Notes: generated by a model not told the origin, from the sequence alone. 64,000 bases of DNA from Agathobacter sp. (GCA_022772675.1 JALEZW010000016.1:1-64000), one strand, 5' to 3'; counted from the first letter of the stretch, positions 11,074 to 19,408 are shown. Program-made: numbers and translations.

Positions 11074-11595
11074 TTATCTTAACCCAAACGCCGCAGTCCT
11101 TTCTGCTGCCATGGTGCCCATCCACGAAAAGAATGCTTTCTCTATGGGCTGATAGATAAAAGACACTGCTGCCAAGACGATTAAAACCCCAGCCAAAAGC
11201 AGAAACACGCCTCTTCTCCGGTGCTGCATCGGTCCATAGTAGATCTTCTTTCTCCTGCGTTCCAAGCTTCCTTCCCTTTCCAGATACTCTGTCTCCCAAT
11301 AGCAGTAGGTTCCACACAGCATGGAAATCAAATCACACAGATAAAAGACGCCAAAACAGCCGCAGGTCAGCAGGTAAAACAGCCCCTGCATAAAACATCT
11401 CTCCCGAAATTTGTGATACCCGAACCATCCCGTAAGAACCATGATTCCATAGTGATGATCCGGATTCTCCCCACTGCAGGGAAACCACATCTTGCGTTCT
11501 GTCGGATTACTCCCCGGAAATGCAGGCTCTGACACTGTCTTTCGAACCAGCAGCTGCCCGTCATCCGTATACTTGTATTTACTGTTCACATCCAT
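11074..11595 (-). CDS. TM2-domain membrane protein
   Basis: GWFGYHKFRERCFMQGLFYLLTCGCFGVFYLCDLI. Confidence 0.7.
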   Translation of the reverse strand: MDVNSKYKYTDDGQLLVRKTVSEPAFPGSNPTERKMWFPCSGENPDHHYGIMVLTGWFGYHKFRERCFMQGLFYLLTCGCFGVFYLCDLISMLCGTYCYWETEYLEREGSLERRRKKIYYGPMQHRRRGVFLLLAGVLIVLAAVSFIYQPIEKAFFSWMGTMAAERTAAFGLR

Positions 11596-11685
11596 ACATT
11601 TCTCTCTCCTCTATATCCCCATCATGTTTCCAAAGATACTTTCCCCTCTCCTGCTGTCCATCGCCCCATTTCGCAATCATCTGTA

Positions 11686-11855
11686 AACTAGTGCATCGGT
11701 TCGTGAATAACTCGACTTAAAACGCCGAATATTTCTTCGAGTGTGCAAGTCAAAAAACGCAGGCGTAGCGGGCTACGTCGAGGCTTTTTGACTTGTGCAA
11801 TCGGAGAAATAGGCAAGTTTTTAAGTCGAGTTATTTCGAAACCGATGCACTAGTT
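11686..11855. repeat. 170-bp imperfect palindrome (MITE-like)
   Basis: AACTAGTGCATCGGTT...TGAATAACTCGACTTAAAA / TTTTAAGTCGAGTTATT...AACCGATGCACTAGTT; central AAGTCAAAAA...TTTTTGACTT and GTAGCGGGCTAC. Confidence 0.9.
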
Positions 11856-14142
11856 CCACCCGGATTGGAATGGATATGTGGTACGTCCCCTCTCCATACA
11901 GCAGAAAAGCATTCCCACTGACCGAAACCCGCATAATGGTCTTAGAGATTTCCTCTGCGCGGTTCTGATTCCACAGTTTCTGATTTTCTGAAAGTTCTGC
12001 CGCAGAAAACATGACCTCTTCTCCCACTGGAAACCCCACCGTCAGATACGATGAGAAATCCATCTTTTGTTCCCCCAGTGCAGCCAGACCATAAGACGGA
12101 TTTTCCTTTGCCGGACAGATACGTATTCCCTGATAGGCATTGCCTAGACTCCCAAAAGCAAAGATTTCTTCCGTTCCCACAAAAGCCTTTTCTTCCTGCT
12201 GAAATCCTAGGGAAATCTCCACAGGCAGAGACAGATGGATGTCATAGGTGACATCCAGCGGTTCCACACTGCTTTCCTCATATCCACAGATTCTGCAGGT
12301 TTTCAATACCTCAATCTCCTCTTCCCCGGTCTCACCATTCTGCATGGTATTTCCATATACTGTGTCCAGATAGTCCAGACACAGCCAGCGAATGGATTCT
12401 GCCTTCGCAGCAAAATATTTCTTAAAATCACTGTGGTAGTGTATGGACAGACTGCTGCTGGAAGGAAGATTCCCTTCTGACAAGGTCTGCGCCATAAAGC
12501 TCTCCGAGGCTTTGACCGCGAAGACCTCACAGTTTTCAAAGGAATTTCCCGCAAACATCCTCCGGTCCAGATAAACCACCTCTTCCCCGATGGTCAGATT
12601 CGTGACTGCCGCCTGATAAAATGGTCCATAGAAGTAAAAGCCGTCCCAGGAGTCCAGCCCCACATCCGGATTCACGGCATGGTAAAAAAGATTTTTGATG
12701 GCAGCCTCCGAAAACTGTTTTAAAAAAAGCGAACTACTGCTGCTCCCTGCAGATTCCGAAAAAGCCTCTACCCCTTCCCCGATGGTCAGACTGTCAATGG
12801 TGATATTTTCTCCCATAAATGCCATAGCACCGATTGCTGGCATATTTAAGTCCAGCTCATCTGCATGGGCTTTGGCTTCGTAAAGGAGATAATCCGGGAT
12901 GCAGGAAACATTCTCCTCCACGGAAAAAGACGTAATCTCCGCGTTCCGGAATGGTCCCTGAAAATAGATGCTCCCATAGCCCATCCCATACTTGTCATTG
13001 ACCACAGAGGCAGCAACTGCCCCATAGACCAGCTTTTCGATCCGGCATCCGGCAAACTGATCCCAGTAGTGATAGTTTTCATCGCTGTAATAGCTTTCCG
13101 GAAAGGTAAGTACATCTGCTCCAATTGTCAGGGTTCCGATGGAAATATTTGCTCCTGACAGACCATAGGCCCCGATCTCCGGGATATCAATAGATAACTG
13201 CTCCTGCGTGAGACTTGCCTGATCCAGAAAATACTCCGGGATTTTCTGCACACCAGCTCCAATCTCCAGTTCTCCAATCTTCGCCTGATAAAAGGCTCCA
13301 TACGCATAGTTGATATAGGACCTGCCCTGCCCATGCTCCGTTTCCATGGACAGAGAATCAAACGACAGGGTTCCAACCGAAGTCTGGGAGAACTGACACC
13401 AGTAATGGTAACCGGAAGGACCACCGGGAAATTCCAATAATTTCTTTACCTTCTCCCCAAGAACCAGATGCCGGATAAAGATACTGCTGCCGGAAAAAGC
13501 ATAGGCTCCAATACTTTCAGCCTGAATCTCCAGTGTATCCAGTTCCATCACAGCATCCCGGAAAAGATTTGCGGGAATGACAGACACCTGAGTGCCAAAT
13601 TCCAGTGCTCCCACCTGTGACTGGTAAAAGGGACCACATACAGAGGGGGATATATTGGAGGAAGGGACTTCTACGGATACATCCACCGCCTGGTAGAGGA
13701 CCCGGTCAATCATTGAGGAAGCAAACTGCCCATAGGTAAGTGCAACTGTTCCGGACCGGGACAGGGAAAAGGAGCTGACCTTTTCTCCAACCACAAGGGT
13801 TCCGATGGTAAGATGGGAAAAGGCCTTGGTTCCGACAGTTCCACAGTTGATCTCAAGCCGGGGGATAACCCTCTCAGGATTTGAAATCACACAATTCTCT
13901 CCGTTGTCCACCCGGGTTACCTGAATGCCTTCGATTTCATCCGGCACCAGAAGATTTCCCCCGGAAGCGGTAATGCTGGTAATGACAGCCGTCCCATCCG
14001 TATCCGTCTCATAACAGAACACATTTCCTTCCTCATCCGTATAAGAAAGGCTTTCCGCATGAAATATTCCTCCCGGAATCATGATAGCCACTGCCACAAT
14101 CAGAAAACAAAGTATTATCATCTGTCTGTATCCATCTCTCAT
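11821..14142 (-). CDS. Secreted BspA-like LRR protein
   Basis: Signal peptide, repeated 'LEIGAGVQKIPEYFL...IPEIGAYGLSGANISIGTLTIG'; C-terminus runs into the palindrome. Confidence 0.85.
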   Translation of the reverse strand: MRDGYRQMIILCFLIVAVAIMIPGGIFHAESLSYTDEEGNVFCYETDTDGTAVITSITASGGNLLVPDEIEGIQVTRVDNGENCVISNPERVIPRLEINCGTVGTKAFSHLTIGTLVVGEKVSSFSLSRSGTVALTYGQFASSMIDRVLYQAVDVSVEVPSSNISPSVCGPFYQSQVGALEFGTQVSVIPANLFRDAVMELDTLEIQAESIGAYAFSGSSIFIRHLVLGEKVKKLLEFPGGPSGYHYWCQFSQTSVGTLSFDSLSMETEHGQGRSYINYAYGAFYQAKIGELEIGAGVQKIPEYFLDQASLTQEQLSIDIPEIGAYGLSGANISIGTLTIGADVLTFPESYYSDENYHYWDQFAGCRIEKLVYGAVAASVVNDKYGMGYGSIYFQGPFRNAEITSFSVEENVSCIPDYLLYEAKAHADELDLNMPAIGAMAFMGENITIDSLTIGEGVEAFSESAGSSSSSLFLKQFSEAAIKNLFYHAVNPDVGLDSWDGFYFYGPFYQAAVTNLTIGEEVVYLDRRMFAGNSFENCEVFAVKASESFMAQTLSEGNLPSSSSLSIHYHSDFKKYFAAKAESIRWLCLDYLDTVYGNTMQNGETGEEEIEVLKTCRICGYEESSVEPLDVTYDIHLSLPVEISLGFQQEEKAFVGTEEIFAFGSLGNAYQGIRICPAKENPSYGLAALGEQKMDFSSYLTVGFPVGEEVMFSAAELSENQKLWNQNRAEEISKTIMRVSVSGNAFLLYGEGTYHISIPIRVELVHRFRNNST

Positions 14143-14211
14143 CTTGAAGCTCCTTTACCTGTCCCAATCCTTTTTCTTTCACAAAGCCCTGTCCGTGTCA
14201 GGGCCTTCGGT

Positions 14212-14805
14212 TTATGTTGCCTGAATCGCAAGTTTCAATGGTACTGTCGTGTAATACTCTCCGATGCCGGAAGTCGGAACCAGATCCGAAATTTCCACGG
14301 TGAGTGTAGAGCTGTGCGGCATCTTTTTATTTTCCATATCCGCCAGATAGTTGGCCTTTGTCTCTTCCGCAGTAAAACTCGCTTTACTCAGAGTCTCCGT
14401 GACAGCAGCATAGAAATTCTTGTCCGATTCCACCACCGTACTGCCTTCTTCCTTACGATACTTCACCTTTCTGTATGCGGCATTCGCGGTGTCGATGGCA
14501 ACAGAAAAGTTCTTTGTAGCATCCATGATCCCATAGGCGTAAATATAGTCAAAGCCGGTAAACACCTTGTTTTCATCAGGCATCACGATAATCTCCATCG
14601 GCAGCGACACGTTGACATTCAGTCCCAGATCTGCCAGCGTCTCTTCATCCACGCAAGCCACAGCCTCCACCTCCCCGGTGTTCAATGCACCGGAATCAAT
14701 GATCTGGGTCGCCGCAAAGGTCCGGACCGGGGATAATGTCATCCCCAGAGCAAGTGTCAGTAACAGGTTCTTCATTCTTTTCTTCATGATAATCTCCTCC
14801 TTCAT
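14212..14805 (-). CDS. Secreted protein related to the C-terminal domain of the adjacent LRR protein
   Basis: Signal peptide MKKRMKNLLLTLALGMTLSPVRTFA; NVSLPMEIIV...FTGFDYIYAYG resembles LSLPVEISLG...FVGTEEIFAFG of 11821..14142. Confidence 0.7.
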   Translation of the reverse strand: MKEEIIMKKRMKNLLLTLALGMTLSPVRTFAATQIIDSGALNTGEVEAVACVDEETLADLGLNVNVSLPMEIIVMPDENKVFTGFDYIYAYGIMDATKNFSVAIDTANAAYRKVKYRKEEGSTVVESDKNFYAAVTETLSKASFTAEETKANYLADMENKKMPHSSTLTVEISDLVPTSGIGEYYTTVPLKLAIQAT

Positions 14806-14857
14806 CTAATGGGTAATCCCATTTATTTTCACATTTCCTTTTCTCTTCTCTGTGCCT

Positions 14858-15640
14858 CTACTCATAGCAAATATTTAAAACTATGGTGGTGCAGTCAGAA
14901 ATCAGCACTCCGGTTTCATGGTTAAACACAGAAACAAGGCAATCCAACTGCCAGTCCCCTTTCTCCAGAAAGGCCGTTCCGTCAATAGCCACGTTGGTTC
15001 CCGGTTTCACGTAATCCGTCTCATACAACACATTTCCCTTTGAATCCTTGATCATAAACACCACATCAAAGATATTTTCCTCAGGAAACCCAATATAGAA
15101 CAGTGGATGCTCCTCCGAAATGTGATAACTGTCCGAAAGTGCCAGATTCAGCCGCTTGTTCTCCTCTGTCGGAACCGGACAATTCCGGACCGGCCGGCGG
15201 CTTTCTTCATAAATACGCTGTGTGTCCGGCAGCGGCTCATCCCTCGCCCTGCAGGAACGTAAGAATAAAATGCTCATTAAAAGCAGCACTGCAACCGCCA
15301 GCAGCAAAAGGACTGTTTTCTTCCGCCCTTTTCCTCTGTTTCTCCGGTTCTCATTCCCTTTGTCCTTTTCTTCCACGATGTTCATGTCATCATTCTCCTT
15401 GTTGTTGATGTCCTCCTCTTTTCTGTTCTGTTGTCGATGTCCTCGCCTTCCCTGTTGTTGATATCCTCCTCTTTGTGACTTTGGTAATTTCTTCATTCCC
15501 CTGCTCTTCTCCCTTCTCTTTTCGTCTGCATAGTTGTTTTCCCTTCGTCTAACAAAATGCACAGATGACACCCGCTGGAAAAAAGAACTTTCGTATCGGT
15601 TCAGACTCTCACCAATACGAAAGTCTTCAGGAACTGTCAC
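14858..15640 (-). CDS. Single-pass membrane protein, basic N-terminus and extracytoplasmic domain
   Basis: TM VLLLLAVAVLLLMSILFL; overlaps the repA 3' end by 14 bp; real start may be internal (MKKLPKSQRGG). Confidence 0.65.
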   Translation of the reverse strand: MTVPEDFRIGESLNRYESSFFQRVSSVHFVRRRENNYADEKRREKSRGMKKLPKSQRGGYQQQGRRGHRQQNRKEEDINNKENDDMNIVEEKDKGNENRRNRGKGRKKTVLLLLAVAVLLLMSILFLRSCRARDEPLPDTQRIYEESRRPVRNCPVPTEENKRLNLALSDSYHISEEHPLFYIGFPEENIFDVVFMIKDSKGNVLYETDYVKPGTNVAIDGTAFLEKGDWQLDCLVSVFNHETGVLISDCTTIVLNICYE

Positions 15641-16367
15641 CTGAAGACGGGTCGCTCTTTAACAGAAACTGTTCCACCTCCTCAAAATCATAATCCCGCT
15701 GTTCAAAACTGCAGAAAGCATTCTTACTCTGTCTGCCGCCCTTATGGCTGTAGTCCCCACGATTCCTCTTCTCGAAATTTCCCGCAAAATTCTCTTTTTC
15801 AGTCTTACTTGATTCAGTCTTATTAGATTTCGATTTTCGAAATTCTTGATTTTCGTTTTTCGAAATTCCAGACTTTCGATTTTCGAAATTCTTAACGTCC
15901 CATGCTTCACATGCCCCGGACTGGTTCTTCCCCTTCTGTCCAATTCCACCGCAAAAATCATTTTTATCCGGAACTGGCGGACTTCTCATACCATTCTCCT
16001 TCCGGTAGATAGCCATGTAATCCATCACATAGATATAATTCGCCTTTCCCCTGCCGTTCCGTTTCCGAAAGATCAGTCCGATAGTCTCCAGTTCCTTCAG
16101 AACCCTGCTAATTTTCTCTGTTGCACAGCAAAGATCCTTCTGCATCTCCTTCACAGTGTAAATCACATACACACGGTTCTTCTCATCCACCCAGCCATTC
16201 TTCTGGGAAAGGGAATTCCGGTCCAGCAGACATCCATAGAGAATCTTTGCCTCAGAGGATATATTTTTGAATCGTTCATCCTTCAGCAGAAGCTTGGGGA
16301 TCGTGATAAAATTCAGCCGCTCACTTTCCTTCCCGTAGAAAAAATCAAAACTCCCCTGATACTCCAT
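15627..16367 (-). CDS. repA: RepA_N-family replication initiator
   Basis: MEYQGSFDFFYGKESERLNFITIPKLLLKDERFKNISSEAKILYGCLLDRNSLS: canonical RepA_N N-terminus. Confidence 0.88.
   Translation of the reverse strand: MEYQGSFDFFYGKESERLNFITIPKLLLKDERFKNISSEAKILYGCLLDRNSLSQKNGWVDEKNRVYVIYTVKEMQKDLCCATEKISRVLKELETIGLIFRKRNGRGKANYIYVMDYMAIYRKENGMRSPPVPDKNDFCGGIGQKGKNQSGACEAWDVKNFENRKSGISKNENQEFRKSKSNKTESSKTEKENFAGNFEKRNRGDYSHKGGRQSKNAFCSFEQRDYDFEEVEQFLLKSDPSSGDSS
15828..15895. repeat. Three 23-bp direct repeats (TTTTCGAAATTC core), iteron-like, inside repA
   Basis: Core at 15834, 15857, 15880; 23-bp spacing is not a multiple of 3. Confidence 0.8.
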
Positions 16368-16479
16368 GAAACACCACCTCCCCGAAAAGGGCATACCTGC
16401 CCCTTGTTTCATGAAATAAATTGCAATCTATTACAAATTTTGGAAAAATAATATGATAAGAATTTGTAGAAGTTTCCAT

Positions 16480-16508
16480 TTGCAAACATACGTTCGATAT
16501 GCTATGAT
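16480..16508 (+). promoter_or_regulatory. Predicted SOS promoter: TTGCAA-N17-TATGAT with LexA-box-like CAAACATACGTTCG (16483-16496)
   Basis: One mismatch to the Bacillus-type LexA box CGAACRNRYGTTYG, overlapping the -35/spacer. Confidence 0.65.
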
Positions 16509-16595
16509 AAATATGCTCTATTTTTCTAAGCTGCTATCCAAACCGGCAGATTTGCCATGGGCCGGTGCACCAGTATTACAAGTAGGGGGATTTCG

Positions 16596-16868
16596 TTGGA
16601 AAGCATCTTATGTGTTGACATTCCGGTACAGATGATTTCCTGTACCGACACCGATGGGAAGATCACACCACTGCGCTTTCGCTTTCAGGATAATAATGGG
16701 GAACTGGTTACGGTTACGGTAAAAGACGTGATCAGCGACGAACAGGCGAAGAGCCGGGTAGGTGCAAACTTCACCTGCTCCGCCGTTGTCGGTGGTGTTG
16801 AGAAGAAATTCAAGCTCTGGTACAACTACTTTGCCCATGAATGGAGGCTGTCCCAGCTGCATGTGTGA
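16596..16868 (+). CDS. Small conserved-looking hypothetical protein, TTG start
   Basis: RBS GTAGGGGGA before TTG; MESILCVDIPVQMISCTDTDGKITPLRFRFQDNNGELVTVTVKDVIS. Confidence 0.6.
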   Translation: MESILCVDIPVQMISCTDTDGKITPLRFRFQDNNGELVTVTVKDVISDEQAKSRVGANFTCSAVVGGVEKKFKLWYNYFAHEWRLSQLHV

Positions 16869-16897
16869 AAAACATATCCATGTGCAGCTTTCCTCAA
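16854..16897. terminator. Hairpin between convergent genes
   Basis: AGCTGCATG...CATGTGCAGCT. Confidence 0.45.
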
Positions 16898-17472
16898 AAC
16901 AAGCTGAGCTGCTCATAATCCTGCTGACGCTCCAGCATGGGCGATGGCTTTGCAAGAATTTCTTTGACCTTATCATCCTCAAAAATCCATCTTTTGATGT
17001 TCTGCTCCTCCAGAATCAGCGGCATGCGGTCATGAACCGGACTCATAGAAATATTGGCAGCTGTAGTCAGTATCACAAAATGCGGTCCGTCCCCATCCAT
17101 CCGGTAAATTCCTGCCATATATATGGAAGGGCTGGCCGGATGGGAAAAGGTTACCTTTTGTTTTTCCCGGTTCCACTCATAGAATTTTGTCGCTGGAATA
17201 ATGCATCTTCTGTGCATCACACTGTCTGAAAACGACGGTTTTTCCAAAGCCGTCTCCGCTCTCGCATTAATCAGCTGTTTATGGTCCTTTGTCTCAAATC
17301 CCCACTTCATATCTGCGCCATATAGAACTTTTCCCTTACTGCAGATTACCGGGGCCGTCTGGGTGGGATAAATATCCCCAGCCTGCCGGTGTTTCATCTG
17401 ACGATCCAATTCCATAACCAGACGTTCTATGTCACTTGCTACTGTTTCGTCAATATAATATCTTCCACACAT
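16894..17472 (-). CDS. SOS response-associated peptidase (SRAP/YedK/HMCES family)
   Basis: MCGRYYIDE (catalytic Cys2), NARAETALEKPSF, RRCIIPATKFYEW, MPLIL. Confidence 0.95.
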   Translation of the reverse strand: MCGRYYIDETVASDIERLVMELDRQMKHRQAGDIYPTQTAPVICSKGKVLYGADMKWGFETKDHKQLINARAETALEKPSFSDSVMHRRCIIPATKFYEWNREKQKVTFSHPASPSIYMAGIYRMDGDGPHFVILTTAANISMSPVHDRMPLILEEQNIKRWIFEDDKVKEILAKPSPMLERQQDYEQLSLF

Positions 17473-17488
17473 ACTAACCTCTCCATTT

Positions 17489-17683
17489 CTATCGGCATTC
17501 CCGGGAGATATCCAAAAACTCCCGCCTGCCTTCAATATAATCATCGAAAACAATTTCCGGCTCTTTTCCGTGAAAAATCTGACAAAGCCCGCAGGAATCA
17601 CAATCTCCAATACATGGAAACATCTCCCGGATGCAGCCCTGCCTTTCTTCTTTTGTAGATTCACTGATTTGTGGTGGTCTCAT
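17489..17683 (-). CDS. Small Cys-rich protein
   Basis: MRPPQISESTKEERQGCIREMFPCIGDCDSCGLCQIFHG; RBS GAGGGAG; paralogous to 17768..17986. Confidence 0.65.
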   Translation of the reverse strand: MRPPQISESTKEERQGCIREMFPCIGDCDSCGLCQIFHGKEPEIVFDDYIEGRREFLDISRECR

Positions 17684-17770
17684 GAAATATCTCCCTCTCT
17701 TGAACATCGGCCCATATCAAATTCGCCTTTGACGAAGGACCGACCTTTGTGGTACATCTCCGATGTATCA
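17684..17770 (-). ncRNA. Conserved 5' leader, copy A (candidate structured cis-regulatory RNA)
   Basis: TGATACATCGGAGATGTACCAC..AGGTCGGTCC..AAGGCGAATTTGATATGGGCCGATGTTCAAGAGAGGGAG; near-identical layout to 25757..25844. Confidence 0.6.
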
Positions 17771-17986
17771 GTGTATCATTCCAGAATTACTACGATACTC
17801 CTCATTCAGCTCCCGCAGTTCCTTTTCCCCGTTAATATAGGGATCATAAAAAGAATCTACAGACCCTCCCCCAAGGTTGTCACAGCCATTGCAGAAATCG
17901 CAGGCTCCCCCACACTGATTCAGCCCCTGCTGGACAATCCGGATCCGTTCCTCCCTCGTAGTGTCTTTGATCAACAATGATTGCAT
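17768..17986 (-). CDS. Small Cys-rich protein (paralogue)
   Basis: MQSLLIKDTTREERIRIVQQGLNQCGGACDFCNGCDNLGGG; RBS AAAGGAG. Confidence 0.65.
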   Translation of the reverse strand: MQSLLIKDTTREERIRIVQQGLNQCGGACDFCNGCDNLGGGSVDSFYDPYINGEKELRELNEEYRSNSGMIH

Positions 17987-18126
17987 GTTCTCACGCTCCT
18001 TTGTCCAATTCACATTTTTTCATATACTCCGTTGATACAGCCTTGATCGGCCATACTCCATTTACACTTTCTCTGTAATACCATTATTTTACCTGCTGTA
18101 AGATATTTCTATTATACCAGAAATTC

Positions 18127-18555
18127 AGGTAATTGATTAGTCTCTTTCCCAGATTATTACCTGGCTCCGCGGACGGAAACCAATGCCCGGGAAATAGAAG
18201 TATCATCGATACCACTATTTCCCGGGCATAGGTTTCCTGACTTCATCCCTCTTCAGGTTTTTGAATTCACACTTTCTTAAGCCGGTTCTTTTTTCTCCCT
18301 CCGCCGGAAATTCCGGGGACAGACAGCTCCCTGGAGCCATCTGTCCCCGGAACTTCCTTACCCAGTGACCGCGCCGCCGCCAGAGAGAGGGACCTTTTGC
18401 CTCCGTTGTTCCGCAAGAGCTCCACAACAGAGGCAAAAGCCCCCTCACTCTGAAAGCGCTCACGATGCGTAACTGGCCAAAGAAAAAGGCTTTTTGCAAC
18501 AGCTCCGCCCAGAGGCTGCACTGTCACAAAAAGCCTTTTTCTCCGACCAGTAACG
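18127..18555. other. Noncoding multi-hairpin region (candidate structured ncRNA, ssDNA origin or transfer-related locus)
   Basis: Five strong inverted repeats: 18127-18162, 18175-18237 (22 bp plus A/A mismatch), 18306-18357, 18394-18439, 18467-18555. Confidence 0.8.
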
Positions 18556-18605
18556 CTCTATACCCGAAAAACTGTCTCCGCGCCCCACGGTTACCGATTC
18601 TCGCC

Positions 18606-19295
18606 TTATCCAAATAAACTCATCTGCTCATATTCCGGCTGTCCCACAAACGCCAACAAATCCTTCGTATCAGAAATTGCACACGCTTTGTGGCTTTCAA
18701 TCAAAAACTGGTTCCCCGATGGGGAAATTTCCCCTGCCTCCTCCATAAAGCAACCCAGTGGTTTTTGATATTTCAAAGCATACTCTGCCGTATGCATGGT
18801 GCCTCCATCCTTACTGGCATCCACAATAAACACTTTACTGGAAAGCATAGCCTGAATTCGATCCCTCTGTACGAAAGTATATCTCTGAGGTTTTGTTCCG
18901 CTTGGGTACTCGCTGATCAGACATCCTCCCCCCGCAACGATCTGTTCAGCCAGCTTCTTATTGGACCTTGGATAAATCTCATCCAGCCCGCCGGGCATCA
19001 CAGCGACCGTCTTGCCTTTCGCCTCTACTGCCCCTTCCAGTGCCTGTGCATCACAACCAAGCGCCAGACCGTTCAAAACAGTAACTCCGTTTTCCGCAAG
19101 TTTTCCCCCAATTTTATGGGCAATACGCAGGTACCTTTCTGAGGAATCTCTTTTTCCCACAACAGCAACCACCGTGCTTTCTGCAAGTATAGAAATATCT
19201 CCGACATAGTACAAGATGTCCGGTGCCGACTTCAACATCCGAAGCGCTTTGGGATAGCTGTCATCCGTTTTTTTACACGATTTTATCTCCCACAT
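18606..19295 (-). CDS. DprA/Smf-like SLOG-fold protein
   Basis: VVGKRDSSERYLRIAHKIGGKLAENGVTVLNGLALGCDAQALEGAVEAKGKTVAVMPGGLDEIYPRSNKKL. Confidence 0.88.
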   Translation of the reverse strand: MWEIKSCKKTDDSYPKALRMLKSAPDILYYVGDISILAESTVVAVVGKRDSSERYLRIAHKIGGKLAENGVTVLNGLALGCDAQALEGAVEAKGKTVAVMPGGLDEIYPRSNKKLAEQIVAGGGCLISEYPSGTKPQRYTFVQRDRIQAMLSSKVFIVDASKDGGTMHTAEYALKYQKPLGCFMEEAGEISPSGNQFLIESHKACAISDTKDLLAFVGQPEYEQMSLFG

Positions 19296-19319
19296 GCATC
19301 TCACTCCCTGCCTATATAT

Positions 19320-19385
19320 TATGATATGAGGGTCAAAAGGTATTGCACCCCTCATTTGATACACGACATGCTCCGTCGCCACGCA
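19320..19385. repeat. Dispersed short repeat, copy 1 (TATGATATGAGGGTCAAAAGGT...ACCCCTCATTTGATACACGACATGCTCCGTCGCCACGCAA)
   Basis: Shared with 40199-40254 and, partially, 45407-45484. Confidence 0.8.
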
Positions 19386-19408
19386 ATTCTTTGCTCTGCC
19401 CCGCAATT

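Noticed and set aside
15405-15475. Tandem repeat TGTTGNYGATRTCCTC in the 14858..15640 gene
   Set aside because: Low-complexity basic/Gln/Asn-rich coding stretch; unlike the repA repeats there is no sign of a DNA-level function.
18127-18555. Assignment of the hairpin block to a named large RNA class (for example ROOL or GOLLD)
   Set aside because: Size and density are suggestive, but I could not match a diagnostic sequence motif; left unnamed.
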